Source of the DNA: Catalinimonas sp038039535
Lineage (GTDB): Bacteria; Bacteroidota; Bacteroidia; Cytophagales; Cyclobacteriaceae
Direction: 5' to 3'
Assembly (NCBI RefSeq): GCF_038039535.1
Contig: NZ_JBBPHP010000032.1
Location: 1-64,000 of the forward strand
DNA: 64,000 bases
The notes under the pieces were generated by a model, which saw only the letters and a list, made by a program, of their open reading frames with translations, did not search any database and was not told the DNA's origin. Made by a program: the position numbers and the translations under genes. Shown here piece after piece: positions 51,425 through 60,365 of this stretch (the stretch's first letter is position 1; each line of letters begins with the position of its first letter).

Positions 51425-53251
51425 TTAATAGACATCCGTCTGGTATCTACAGGACAGTTGCAGATATTTTACATATTCATCCGCCTGATCTGTGGTTTTA
51501 TCCCCTTGCGTTCTTATGATGTCTTTCAATGTTTTTTCAACATCTTTAGCCATGCTGATGGCATCGCCACAGACATAAAAGTGAGCGCCACTTTCCAGCC
51601 AGTCGTATAATTCTCTGCCATTCTTCTGCATCTTGTGCTGCACATAGACTTTCTCCTGACTATCTCGCGAAAAGGCAACATCCGCTTTGGTGAGTATACC
51701 TTCTTTGAGATATTGCAGCCACTCTGTCTGGTAGAGAAAATCTGTCGTAAAGTTACGATCTCCAAAAAAGAGCCATGATTTACCGGGACTGCCACTTATT
51801 TCTCTTTGTTGCATAAACGCTCTGAACGGTGCCACCCCTGTACCCGGACCCACCATAATGATGGGCGTTTGCTCATCTTCCGGAAGCCGGAATTTGTTAT
51901 TTTCCTCTACAAAAACTTTGAGCTTATCATCCTCAAAAGTAAGCCGGTCAGCCAGGTGGGATGAACAAAATCCTTCTTTGGCCCTTCCATGAGATTGATA
52001 TCGGATGACAGAGACTAAAGCGTGTACTTCATCTTCGTAAGCTTGCTGACTGGAGGCTATTGAATACATCCGGGCTGTGTTTTTTCTGAGCACCGAGATT
52101 AATTCCTGAGCACTTAGCTTGGAGGGAGTTTCCTTCAAAAGGTCTATGATATCTCTTCCGTAAAGATATTCAGACACACGTGAAGGTTCTGCCAATGTGT
52201 TTTTGAGCTTGCTGCTTCCTGTCAGTTCAGCGTATTTGTTTAAAGAGAGAGCAGTTAAGGGAGTTAATTCATAGTCGTAAGTCAATGCGTTTTCCAGGCT
52301 GGATGTACCTTTGTAAGTCTCCACTTCTTCTGTGCCTGTGAATTGCAAAGATTCCAGAATACTGCTGACCAAACGTTCGGAATTGTGTGCGTAAATGCCC
52401 AGCGCGTCTCCCGCTTTGTAGGTAATTCCTGAACCTTCCAGGCCAATTTCCAGGTGAATGGTTTCTTTACTAGACCCTCGGCCATTCAGATTGATCTTTT
52501 CTAAAAGCGTAGCTTCAAAAGGGTTCTTCCGGTTGTATTGTGGTTTCTGCTGATGTCCATTACTGTTTTGTTGAAAGTTAACAAGTAGAGTAGGAGAGGC
52601 TGCCGTTTCACTTTTTTGCAGCGCCTTCAATACCGAATCTATCCAGGCAGAAGCATCATCTTCATAATAAATGTCACAATCTACTCTTTTACAAATTCGC
52701 GCTGCCCCGAGCTTTTCCAGCACACTGTCAAAATCTTTACCGGTCTGGCAAAACTGCGCGTAGCCGGTATCGCCCAATGCCAACACAGTATATTTAATAT
52801 GGTCAAGCTTTGGTGCTCTTTTGCTATGGAGGAAACTGTACAGTTCTTCAGCCTGCACTGGAGGCTCGCCAATGCCCTGCGTGCTTACGATGATAGCAAG
52901 GTTCGTGACTTTTTTGAGGTCTTTACCCTTAAATTCTGCCATACTTTTTACGGTCACTTCCAGAGAAGTGGATTCGGCACACTTTTCCATGTGCAAAGCG
53001 AGCTTTTCAGAGTTGCCGGTCTGCGTGCCATAAAGTATCAATAAAGAAACTTGGTCTGAAGTAGATTTCTCTGCTAAAGGGTTTTGCTCTTTTTGTGGAG
53101 CCGTTTGCTGCACTAATGTGTTAGTAGTGCCAGCAAAATATCCGCTTAGCCATTGTATCTGCTCAGAAGATAAGTCTGAAAACGCACTGATAAGCTTGTC
53201 AAGCTGATCCGAGCTAAATGGCCCTCCCTTAATTCCGTCTTTCCAATCCAT
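51425..53251 (-). CDS. cysJ: Sulfite reductase flavoprotein subunit CysJ
   Basis: A 608-residue diflavin reductase. Residues 65-205 are a flavodoxin domain (LILYGTQTGNSEKLA for FMN; VLALGDTGYAQFC). Residues 245-460 form the FAD domain (ARMYSIASSQ; plus VSVIRYQSHGRAKEGFCS), and the end is the NADPH domain (MVGPGTGVAPFRAFMQQR, FFGDRNFTTDFLY, YVCGDA). It passes electrons from NADPH to CysI. The first 60 residues resemble the linker helices of E. coli CysJ. It is the first gene of the operon, 45 bases before cysI. Confidence 0.93.
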   Translation of the reverse strand: MDWKDGIKGGPFSSDQLDKLISAFSDLSSEQIQWLSGYFAGTTNTLVQQTAPQKEQNPLAEKSTSDQVSLLILYGTQTGNSEKLALHMEKCAESTSLEVTVKSMAEFKGKDLKKVTNLAIIVSTQGIGEPPVQAEELYSFLHSKRAPKLDHIKYTVLALGDTGYAQFCQTGKDFDSVLEKLGAARICKRVDCDIYYEDDASAWIDSVLKALQKSETAASPTLLVNFQQNSNGHQQKPQYNRKNPFEATLLEKINLNGRGSSKETIHLEIGLEGSGITYKAGDALGIYAHNSERLVSSILESLQFTGTEEVETYKGTSSLENALTYDYELTPLTALSLNKYAELTGSSKLKNTLAEPSRVSEYLYGRDIIDLLKETPSKLSAQELISVLRKNTARMYSIASSQQAYEDEVHALVSVIRYQSHGRAKEGFCSSHLADRLTFEDDKLKVFVEENNKFRLPEDEQTPIIMVGPGTGVAPFRAFMQQREISGSPGKSWLFFGDRNFTTDFLYQTEWLQYLKEGILTKADVAFSRDSQEKVYVQHKMQKNGRELYDWLESGAHFYVCGDAISMAKDVEKTLKDIIRTQGDKTTDQADEYVKYLQLSCRYQTDVY

Positions 53252-53278
53252 TGTTAATTGCCTTCTTACGAATTACGA

Positions 53279-53392
53279 ATGAGTGATGAAATAAATTTAC
53301 TTGGTTCTACAAAGAATTTAATAGAAGTCAAATTGGAAGGACAGAAGGTGACCGTGCAGTTGGGAGGACGAAGAAAGAAATCTATTGACTAA
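53279..53392 (+). CDS. Small ORF divergent from cysJ
   Basis: A 37-residue frame (MSDEINLLGSTKN...) with a regular beta-like middle (LIEVKLEGQKVTVQL) and a basic end. It reads like protein rather than random sequence, but it lies in the only space available for the cysJ promoter and leader, has no homologue I know, and has no clear ribosome site. It may be a remnant or a chance frame. Confidence 0.3.
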   Translation: MSDEINLLGSTKNLIEVKLEGQKVTVQLGGRRKKSID

Positions 53393-53499
53393 CAGATAAA
53401 TCACAAATTTTAACAATGATGATAACCTTTTCTTCAGTCTTCCCGCTCCGGTCTTCTGTCCAATCATGGCAACTCTCCATACGAATACAGCAGACCCAT

Positions 53500-54135
53500 T
53501 TACTTATTAGGCTGAGGGGTAAGTCTCAAATAGGGTTTGATCTTTCTGTGTCCTTTGGGAAACCTGGCAGGAATATCCTCATTTTTAATGGCCGGAGCAA
53601 TCACCACATCTTCTCCCTCTTTCCAGTCAGCAGGAGTAGCGACACTATAATCAGCAGTTAATTGCAAAGAGTCTATTACCCGCAGTATTTCATGGAAATT
53701 TCTTCCTGTAGAGGCCGGGTAGGTGATCGTTGCTTTAATTTTTTTGTCCGGCCCTATAAAGAATACTGACCTTACCGTAAGCGTAGCAGATGCGTTCTTA
53801 TGAATCATACCGTACAATTCTGCCACATTTCTGTCGGAGTCAGCGATGATAGGAAAGTTAACGGTACAGTTTTGGGTTTCGTTGATGTCTTTCACCCATT
53901 CATTATGTGAATCAAGGTCGTCTACGCTCACTGCCAGCACTTTGGTATTTCTTTTCTCAAACTCACTTTTGAGTTGAGCGGTCCTTCCCAGCTCAGTAGT
54001 ACAAACTGGCGTAAAATCAGCGGGATGTGAATACAGCACGCCCCAGCCCTGACCGAGCCAGTCATGGAAATTAATTTCTCCTTCAGTAGTTTGCGCGGTA
54101 AAATTAGGTGCTTCGTCACCAATTCGTAAACTCAT
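53500..54135 (-). CDS. 1-Cys peroxiredoxin (Prx6 type)
   Basis: A 211-residue thiol peroxidase with the active site DFTPVCTTELGR (Cys45), YSHPAD before it, and the C-terminal arm TPADWKEGEDVVIAP and FPKGHRKIKPYLRLT typical of the Prx6 subgroup. There is no resolving Cys at the usual two-Cys position. It reduces peroxides and may act on peroxynitrite. It is 33 bases downstream of the MetR-like regulator in the same direction, so the two are probably cotranscribed. Confidence 0.92.
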   Translation of the reverse strand: MSLRIGDEAPNFTAQTTEGEINFHDWLGQGWGVLYSHPADFTPVCTTELGRTAQLKSEFEKRNTKVLAVSVDDLDSHNEWVKDINETQNCTVNFPIIADSDRNVAELYGMIHKNASATLTVRSVFFIGPDKKIKATITYPASTGRNFHEILRVIDSLQLTADYSVATPADWKEGEDVVIAPAIKNEDIPARFPKGHRKIKPYLRLTPQPNK

Positions 54136-54168
54136 TGTAAAAATATTTATGGTTAAAAAAGAAAATTT

Positions 54169-55074
54169 TCAGTTGGTTTCTTCATTATCATCAAATCTGA
54201 TTTCCTCTCTCAGGAACTTGATGAAATAGTCAAAGTAAGCGGGAAAGTCCCGGTCTTCCATCCTTGCCAGGTACTGCTGGCGGAAGAAGCCATGTTTGTT
54301 GATCTTAATCGTTTTGATCTCCTGGTTTTTGTAGGGTTTGAGTGCCCAGTTGGCCATGACAATCACTCCCATATTGGCCTTCACCAGTTCAATAGAGGCT
54401 TCAGTGAGGGGCAGTATGATGAGGTCTTTGGGTTGTATCCCTTTGGGCGTAAGCAGGTTTCTGAATATAGAAACTGTTTCCAGTGGTAAGGAATGAATAA
54501 TCAATTTGACATCCTCAAAATCTTCGGCTTCCACATAGTTTAACTCTGCCCAATGGTGCTGTGGTGATACGACAGCGAACATTTCATCGGAGAAAAGTTC
54601 TGTGTACTCTACTTTGTCTTTTGATTCAGGGTTACTGGTAATGGCAAGGTCCAGCTCTCCTTCCATGAGTTTCTCAATAGGGCGGTGAGTAGCCTCAAAT
54701 ACAATTTGCACCTCCACATTAGGGAATTCATTTTTAAATTTTTTGAGTACAGGGGGTAGCCAATGATAACTGGTATAGCATTCCGTACTGATCCGGATCA
54801 CTCCGGTTTCTCCCGAGATCAGTTTTTTGATCTCTGATTCTGTGGAATCAATTTCCTTCAGTACATGATTAGCAGTGTTGTACAGCTTTTTGCCAACTGG
54901 AGTAAGGATCAGTTTCTTATTACGACGATAGAAGATAGGTGTGCCCAGCTGTACTTCAGCTTCCTTCAACTGGTAGCTGAGCGCACTTTGCGACAGATGG
55001 AGCTTATCAATGGCACGCGTAATGCTCCCTTCCTCCACAATAGCTTTAATCAGACGTAAATACCTTATCTCCAT
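54169..55074 (-). CDS. MetR-like LysR-family regulator
   Basis: A 301-residue LysR-type regulator. The N-terminal HTH (ITRAIDKLHLSQSALSYQLKEAE, about 18-40, split here by a turn) is followed by the effector domain, in which ISTECYTSYHWLPPVLKKF matches the MetR-type start (IA-x-EC-x-x-x-x-WL) and LPLTEASIELVKANMG the later MetR strand. MetR senses homocysteine and controls methionine and sulfur genes; the cysJI-PLP operon next door fits. A perfect TGAA-N5-TTCA box lies 56 bases upstream of its start, suggesting autoregulation. Confidence 0.82.
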   Translation of the reverse strand: MEIRYLRLIKAIVEEGSITRAIDKLHLSQSALSYQLKEAEVQLGTPIFYRRNKKLILTPVGKKLYNTANHVLKEIDSTESEIKKLISGETGVIRISTECYTSYHWLPPVLKKFKNEFPNVEVQIVFEATHRPIEKLMEGELDLAITSNPESKDKVEYTELFSDEMFAVVSPQHHWAELNYVEAEDFEDVKLIIHSLPLETVSIFRNLLTPKGIQPKDLIILPLTEASIELVKANMGVIVMANWALKPYKNQEIKTIKINKHGFFRQQYLARMEDRDFPAYFDYFIKFLREEIRFDDNEETN

Positions 55075-55129
55075 TTCTTTTATTTTTTCAAAATTATAAG
55101 CAGATCAGTTGTCAGCCTAATTTTATTGA

Positions 55130-55142
55130 TGAAAAGCTTTCA
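55130..55142. promoter_or_regulatory. MetR-type box (TGAA-N5-TTCA)
   Basis: TGAAAAGCTTTCA, an exact match to the MetR consensus of enterobacteria and to the LysR T-N11-A rule. It is located between the MetR-like gene and the divergent cytochrome c gene and may control both. Confidence 0.6.
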
Positions 55143-55270
55143 TACTTATCATCAGGTTTTTTGATACCTACAATAATTTTTGCTCTAGCCGCAAACTAAC
55201 ATAATAAAAGACTTTTTTGTCTCTTTTTGTAATTTATTATATTTTGGGAAAAAATTCTAACGTAAAATAT

Positions 55271-56203
55271 ATGGAGAATAGAAGTAGTAAGCATAAGAAG
55301 ACAGTAGGAGAGAGAAATATGTTATGCATAATGGTACTTTCTGTTTGGGTGCTTTGCTTACCAGCTTGTAGTGAAAGAGAAGAAAACCACCAGCAAAAGA
55401 AGGTAAAAGAGAAAACAGCGCTCACCATTATCAGAAATGATGATTGTCTGAATTGTCATAATATAGAAGATAAATCTGTGGGACCTACCTATGTACAGAT
55501 CTCGCAAAAGTACGAAGCTGATTTTAGCACCATCAGTCGCCTGGCCAACAAAATTATTGAAGGTGGGGGAGGTATCTGGGGAAGTGAACAGATGACCAAA
55601 CATCCGTTTCTGGAGAAAAAAGATGCTAAAAAAATAGTGAGATGGATTTTTTCCCTGAATGATTCTACAGTTAATAAAAATCCTATGAGTCATCAGCCAA
55701 CACTTAAGTTTTCTGAAATTCTTGCGGATAAAAATATGAAGTCAAATTTAGCACAAGGATTAGAATTAGATGTTTTTGCTCCCAATGATGGGAATACGTT
55801 TGATCTGGCCTATCTCAATTCAGAGAAGCTATCAGAAGTCGCGGTAGCATATTCAGGAAGGGCAAATATTATACATTTTACAGAGCAGTTATCTTTTCAG
55901 CCGGTTGAGGCAGGTGCTTTGGTTCGTGCTACCGGTAATATACACATTGAAGAAAAGGGTAAATATTTCTTTAAGCTGCTAAAGTCAGGTCAAGGCAGAG
56001 TTTTCATAGATGGGGACAAGATCATCAATGAAAATGATGATGATACTGAAGTTTTAAAAGAAATGCAATCTGGAACATATCCCATTGTTGTAGAATATGT
56101 GTTGAAAGAGGATCATAATGTGTGGTCATTACAATGGATTACCCCTGATGAAGAATACTATAGTGTCATTCCTAAAGAGGTGTTTTCTGTTGACGATAAA
56201 TGA
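55271..56203 (+). CDS. Cytochrome c lipoprotein with PA14-like domain
   Basis: A 310-residue protein with an unusually long polar start, then a hydrophobic signal with lipobox LPAC (about residue 33). One haem c domain follows (CLNCHN at about 60-65, with the Met ligand probably in EQMTKHP near 107). After this comes a 150-residue beta-rich domain resembling PA14 (AYSGRANI, GNIHIEEKGKYFFKLLKSG, then VFIDGDKII). PA14-like parts often bind sugars. Related cytochromes occur with sugar dehydrogenases in Bacteroidota. The ATG at 55271 is preferred to a TTG at 55217. The Rrf2 gene follows. Confidence 0.78.
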   Translation: MENRSSKHKKTVGERNMLCIMVLSVWVLCLPACSEREENHQQKKVKEKTALTIIRNDDCLNCHNIEDKSVGPTYVQISQKYEADFSTISRLANKIIEGGGGIWGSEQMTKHPFLEKKDAKKIVRWIFSLNDSTVNKNPMSHQPTLKFSEILADKNMKSNLAQGLELDVFAPNDGNTFDLAYLNSEKLSEVAVAYSGRANIIHFTEQLSFQPVEAGALVRATGNIHIEEKGKYFFKLLKSGQGRVFIDGDKIINENDDDTEVLKEMQSGTYPIVVEYVLKEDHNVWSLQWITPDEEYYSVIPKEVFSVDDK

Positions 56204-56259
56204 AAGTAGAAAAAATTTGTTCTTTAATTTGTCAGTACATTTTACAAACTCAAAAAAAT

Positions 56260-56691
56260 ATGTTTTCTAAAGCGTGTGAATATGGTATAAGAGCTGTCAT
56301 CTATATTGTAGCCAAAAGCCAGGAAGGAAAAAAAGTTGGGATTCGTGATATCAGTCAGGAAATTGACGTTCCTGAGCATTTTACCGGCAAGATACTGCAA
56401 AACCTCAGTCGTATGGAACTGATCAGTTCTGTTAAAGGTCCCCACGGAGGTTTTTATATTGAAGAAGGGAAAAAAGATATCCGACTCATTGATATTGTAA
56501 GGGCAATTGATGGTAACAAGCTGTTTACCGGTTGTGGATTGGGCATTAAAGAATGCTCAGAACGGAGGCCTTGCCCCATTCATGATGAATTTAAACAAAT
56601 CAGAGATTCCCTTAAAGAAATGTTGGAAAGAACTACTGTTCAGGAAGTAACCGAAGATTTAGAAAAAGGATTGGTGTTTTTGAAAAAATGA
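56260..56691 (+). CDS. Rrf2-family regulator with Fe-S cysteines
   Basis: A 143-residue regulator: MFSKACEYGIRAVIYIVAKS is the Rrf2 start, with a winged HTH to about residue 65 (SRMELISSVKGPHGGFYI). Three Cys at 92, 99 and 105 fall in the positions of IscR and NsrR cluster ligands, so a 2Fe-2S or 4Fe-4S sensor of iron-sulfur status or NO is likely. An in-frame ATG at 56200 overlaps the previous stop, but the family starts at 56260. The next gene encodes a ferredoxin 10 bases on. Confidence 0.85.
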   Translation: MFSKACEYGIRAVIYIVAKSQEGKKVGIRDISQEIDVPEHFTGKILQNLSRMELISSVKGPHGGFYIEEGKKDIRLIDIVRAIDGNKLFTGCGLGIKECSERRPCPIHDEFKQIRDSLKEMLERTTVQEVTEDLEKGLVFLKK

Positions 56692-56701
56692 CAATTTGAA
56701 A

Positions 56702-57019
56702 ATGGATCAATATAGTATCACAATAATTGACGAAGATGAGCAGGTAAAAAAAATAAATTTTACTCCATTATCATACAGAAATCTTATGGAGTTGGTAGTG
56801 AATGAATTGTGGGAGGAATGGGGAGATTGTAGGGGAAGGGCAATGTGTGGAACTTGTCATGTAGAGGTTATTCACGGGAACTTAGGTGAGGTAGACTCAT
56901 TTGAACAACACACTCTTAATGGCTTGCCTAATCAAACAGCACAAAGCAGATTAGCTTGCCAGATCATGCTGGATCGCTCCATAGATAAGATGACATTTAA
57001 GATTTTAAAAGATGATTAA
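56702..57019 (+). CDS. 2Fe-2S ferredoxin
   Basis: A 105-residue plant/adrenodoxin-type ferredoxin with ligands Cys43, Cys49, Cys52 and Cys86 (GDCRGRAMCGTCHVEV and RLACQI). The spacing Cys-x5-Cys-x2-Cys is that of the bacterial (adrenodoxin-like) group. The ATG at 56702 is used. It probably serves as an electron donor in Fe-S assembly or for an oxygenase, and is likely controlled by the Rrf2 protein 10 bases upstream. Confidence 0.87.
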   Translation: MDQYSITIIDEDEQVKKINFTPLSYRNLMELVVNELWEEWGDCRGRAMCGTCHVEVIHGNLGEVDSFEQHTLNGLPNQTAQSRLACQIMLDRSIDKMTFKILKDD

Positions 57020-57269
57020 TAAATAGTATTGTAACCCGCTTTATACTCTTGATAAACAATAGATCATTATTCATAAATATCAATTTATAATTTTATTTGC
57101 CAAACCCCGGAAGGGCGGCCGATAATATTAGCTATTAGACTCCGTGCCGGACTTTTACGGTAAATCAACACCACGGTATTTATGCCAGGCTAATTAATCT
57201 ATCCAAGAGTCAAACTGCTTTCACCACAGGAAAACCGGACCAAAATGTATTTGCCCAACAGTTATATCT

Positions 57270-59483
57270 TTAATTTGGAAGCTTACTCAAGTTTTGACTT
57301 AATTTCTCCAGATCCGAGGATACTTTTCTTATTAACTCCAATTGCTTTTGAATAAACTGCGCGTCAGAGTTATCACAATCTGTCTCCTCGGTTATATCAG
57401 GAAGCTCAAAATCTATATTAAATGGTTTTTGATCAATATGCTTGATCGCTTCTTGCAACAGAAATTTCGACTTTCTAATAAGCTTTAAATGTTCAGTGTT
57501 AATTACTTTTTTGACATGATTTTCTTCTAAACTAGAAGACAAAGCAGCCAGATATGATGATAAAATATGGTTGAGTACTACAAACTCATTGATATAGGGA
57601 GCTCTTTCCTGCTTATTTTTTGGTTCATGGAGCATCCTCTGAAAAGCCGAGCCCATATTCGCGGTTTGCATATATACATCTTGGCGAGCAAGCCTGTAAT
57701 CTGTAATAGGAAATGATTTGTCGCTAGACCTGGCAATTATTTTTTGCAAATAGATAAGATTAGCTTTTAGAATATTAATCAGATTATTTTTGATCTGTGA
57801 GGACTCCCAGCTAGGAAGAACAAAGTAGCTAACTAAAAATGCGATAGCGGATCCAATAAGGGTATAAACAATCCTTTCTGAGGTTACTTCCAGATTACTC
57901 GTTTTATAAATGAAGCTGAATAAAATCAATATGAGCGCAGTCATGAATGTTACACTGAGTACATATCTAATTTTATTAAAACTAAAGGCTAAAATCATAA
58001 AAATGACGAGTAATATGAGTTTTGCTACTTCATTCTGAATCAGTAAAAGTATGATCGCGCCTGTAAACCCACCCGCAACTGTGCCCAAAACCCTTTCGTA
58101 ATTTCGCTTTTTTGATATGCTAAAGTCAGGTTTCAGGATCACTAGAATGGTAATTAATATCCAATAACTATGCTGACCATAGGGTAGCCAAAGGGAAATT
58201 ATGTACCCCAAAAAGCATCCAAATGTTAATCGGATTGAATGTCTGAAAGCAGTAGAGCGCAGTGAAATATTGTCTTTGAATATTTTTAAATCAAAATCCT
58301 GATGCGAAACAAATTTTGTTAAATCAGATTCCTCAGTTTTAGATAAAAAAGTAAGTTTCTCTGTCTGAAAGTAATTGTACATATCGCTCAACAAGCGTGT
58401 CATATTTCTTATATTAACCAGGGTTTTTTTCAGTATCCTCACAGAAATCCCTTCTGACTCCAGTGCAAGCAGCCTTTCTTTGATTATGTTCAGATGAGAA
58501 TCAAAATTCACTAACGGCCTTGGTTTTTCATTGTTGATCAAAGCGTAGCCCAAATCATCAAACTCTTTAGCCATAGTAACGAGCAGGCTCCTGTAAGCTG
58601 GTAATATCTGATGTTCTATAAATCTTTGTCTGAGCAGGCTATAATCAATTTGTGAAGACATGGCCAGCTCAAATGCTTCAATAATATCTGTAAAGATCAT
58701 GATTACCAAGCGGCCTGATCTCATGGTTTCCTTTACTTTCTTCCTCGTCCTGAATCCAATCTGCCTTACATTATCCTGTTGTTCATTGACTACGATTTGC
58801 TGAACTATTAACTTTTTATACAGCTCATTAACAGCAAATTTGTCATCATAAAATTCTGCTTTCAGCCGAATGTAGCGGGCTACTTCAAGTATACATTCTC
58901 CCAGATATTGTTGTGCCAGGCGGTAAGGCCTGATGCGACTCAAAGATAAACTGAGTAGCATGTACCAAATACCTCCACTTAGAATCAAGAAAGCATACCC
59001 AACAATATATCCGCTGTCAAAATGCATACTTGATATCATCATCAGTAAGGTGGCAGTACCCACAGCGGCGGCCCGTGATCCATACACCATCAGCATGGAA
59101 AACGCAAAACAGAAAAGAGGTATTTCAATCGCGATAAGCCAGGTATGTTGGTTGATCATGCCAGTTATTAAAGCTATAGTAAAAATAGAAATATTGGTAA
59201 CTAACATACCATTTCTGCGATGCAACACTGGTCCTGGTTGATCCGAAATACTCACATAAAGTGCCCCAAGAGAGATGATCAGTCCATAAGTTAGTTCATC
59301 AAACCAAGCAAAAATCAACGAAGGCAATAATATTCCTAAAGTAATCTTTAAACCAGTGGCAAGATATTGACCAAAGAAAAAGCTTTTTAACTGCTGGGTA
59401 TAATGATGCCGGTCATTACGATTAAAGAACGAATGAGCAAAAGCAATAGGATTATGTATTTTTAACTTGCTTACTTTTTGCAT
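57270..59483 (-). CDS. FUSC-family inner-membrane protein (YccS/YhfK type)
   Basis: A 737-residue protein with two clusters of membrane helices (about residues 38-190 and 400-560), each followed by a soluble helical domain. This is the duplicated layout of the fusaric-acid-resistance/YccS family. The second cluster begins AFRHSIRLTFGCFLGYIISL and contains WILITILVILKPDFS, the family signature. It is a putative aromatic-acid exporter or envelope-stress protein with unknown substrate. It is transcribed alone. The 250 bases before the ferredoxin gene hold nothing I recognise. Confidence 0.88.
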   Translation of the reverse strand: MQKVSKLKIHNPIAFAHSFFNRNDRHHYTQQLKSFFFGQYLATGLKITLGILLPSLIFAWFDELTYGLIISLGALYVSISDQPGPVLHRRNGMLVTNISIFTIALITGMINQHTWLIAIEIPLFCFAFSMLMVYGSRAAAVGTATLLMMISSMHFDSGYIVGYAFLILSGGIWYMLLSLSLSRIRPYRLAQQYLGECILEVARYIRLKAEFYDDKFAVNELYKKLIVQQIVVNEQQDNVRQIGFRTRKKVKETMRSGRLVIMIFTDIIEAFELAMSSQIDYSLLRQRFIEHQILPAYRSLLVTMAKEFDDLGYALINNEKPRPLVNFDSHLNIIKERLLALESEGISVRILKKTLVNIRNMTRLLSDMYNYFQTEKLTFLSKTEESDLTKFVSHQDFDLKIFKDNISLRSTAFRHSIRLTFGCFLGYIISLWLPYGQHSYWILITILVILKPDFSISKKRNYERVLGTVAGGFTGAIILLLIQNEVAKLILLVIFMILAFSFNKIRYVLSVTFMTALILILFSFIYKTSNLEVTSERIVYTLIGSAIAFLVSYFVLPSWESSQIKNNLINILKANLIYLQKIIARSSDKSFPITDYRLARQDVYMQTANMGSAFQRMLHEPKNKQERAPYINEFVVLNHILSSYLAALSSSLEENHVKKVINTEHLKLIRKSKFLLQEAIKHIDQKPFNIDFELPDITEETDCDNSDAQFIQKQLELIRKVSSDLEKLSQNLSKLPN

Positions 59484-59568
59484 GATTGACTTGCCAAAAC
59501 CTGTTAATACTCAGGTTTGCTTATCTTCTGTTTGTACCTGACATTGTGTTGGAGGTTTACTGGTTAAA

Positions 59569-59606
59569 AATTTGAAAAAGAGCCGGGTTATAATATCTCC
59601 CGGCTC
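59569..59606 (-). terminator. Rho-independent terminator of the small basic gene
   Basis: GAGCCGGG (59580-59587) and CCCGGCTC (59599-59606) form a perfect 8-base stem. Read leftward it is followed by TTTTTCAAATTTTT. It lies 12 bases after the stop of the minus-strand small gene and shows that a transcript really ends there. Confidence 0.82.
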
Positions 59607-59618
59607 AATGATTAAGGT

Positions 59619-59735
59619 TTATCGTCTTGTTTTTCTTTTATTCATTTTTTCTTCTACTTTTCTTAGAATCTTTTCTTGTCTTCTTTCTTTTAGATTTTTT
59701 GTAGATTCTTTTAAATTTTTACCTCTTTTAGCCAT
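59619..59735 (-). CDS. Very small, highly basic protein
   Basis: A 38-residue frame (MAKRGKNLKESTKNLKERR...KRKTRR), nearly half Lys or Arg with some Glu, predicted as one amphipathic helix. It starts with ATG at 59735 and ends just before a strong terminator, so it is probably a real gene. It could be a ribosome-, RNA- or DNA-associated protein. I know no family for it. Confidence 0.6.
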   Translation of the reverse strand: MAKRGKNLKESTKNLKERRQEKILRKVEEKMNKRKTRR

Positions 59736-60365
59736 GATCATAAATTTTTAAAATTGCTAAATAACAGCCATTGGAATTAATAGCTGCTTTTAAATCTGAA
59801 TAGAAAAAATGGAAGTTGTCCTGTAAGTTGAAATCTAGAAACTTTATTCTACGAGTATTACAGCTATCAGTATGATAGGTGATTGAGGATTGAGGATGGC
59901 GAATAAAATTAACAGGACACGAAATAAGCACACTCGTGAGTGCTTATCAGATTCGGAAAGATGATCTTGCTTTCTCGAGGGAGACAGTTAGCTTTAATCT
60001 TGAGTAAATTAAAAGCAACAATAGTTCTATATATCACTAATATACGCTCTATCATTATTTTAATCATTCAAAACCTAGGATATGAGGGTTTGCTTTAGTT
60101 ACTAAGCTACCCCCTTTTTTAGTATTTACCTAATGTTTGTCAAATATTAGTTTTTTTGTTTTGGAATTTCGATTAATAATAATTGAAGGTTAATCTATCA
60201 ATTCTTCCTAATCCAATTTGTGGCTAGTTTTTCATAATACGCATATATAGTAAAAAGTAATTTGGCGAATGATTTATAAAGAAAAAGTAATAACCAGGAC
60301 TCTCAGATAAACTATCCCAATCATTAAAAATATAGGAGACGGTGTTTTTCCTCTGTAATAATTTG
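59736..60365. other. Intergenic region without a recognised gene
   Basis: About 630 AT-rich bases between the small basic gene and the cytochrome oxidase operon end. Minus-strand frames of 67-68 codons cross it, but their composition is random-looking and they have no family features. I see no tRNA or strong hairpin. It should contain the promoter of the small basic gene. Confidence 0.45.

Noticed and set aside
53252..53500. SAM-type riboswitch ahead of cysJ
   Set aside because: The space is short and no conserved riboswitch core or terminator hairpin could be recognised on the minus strand.
59728..59931. 67-codon minus-strand frame before the small basic gene
   Set aside because: Random-looking composition, and it overlaps the start of the better-supported 38-residue gene.
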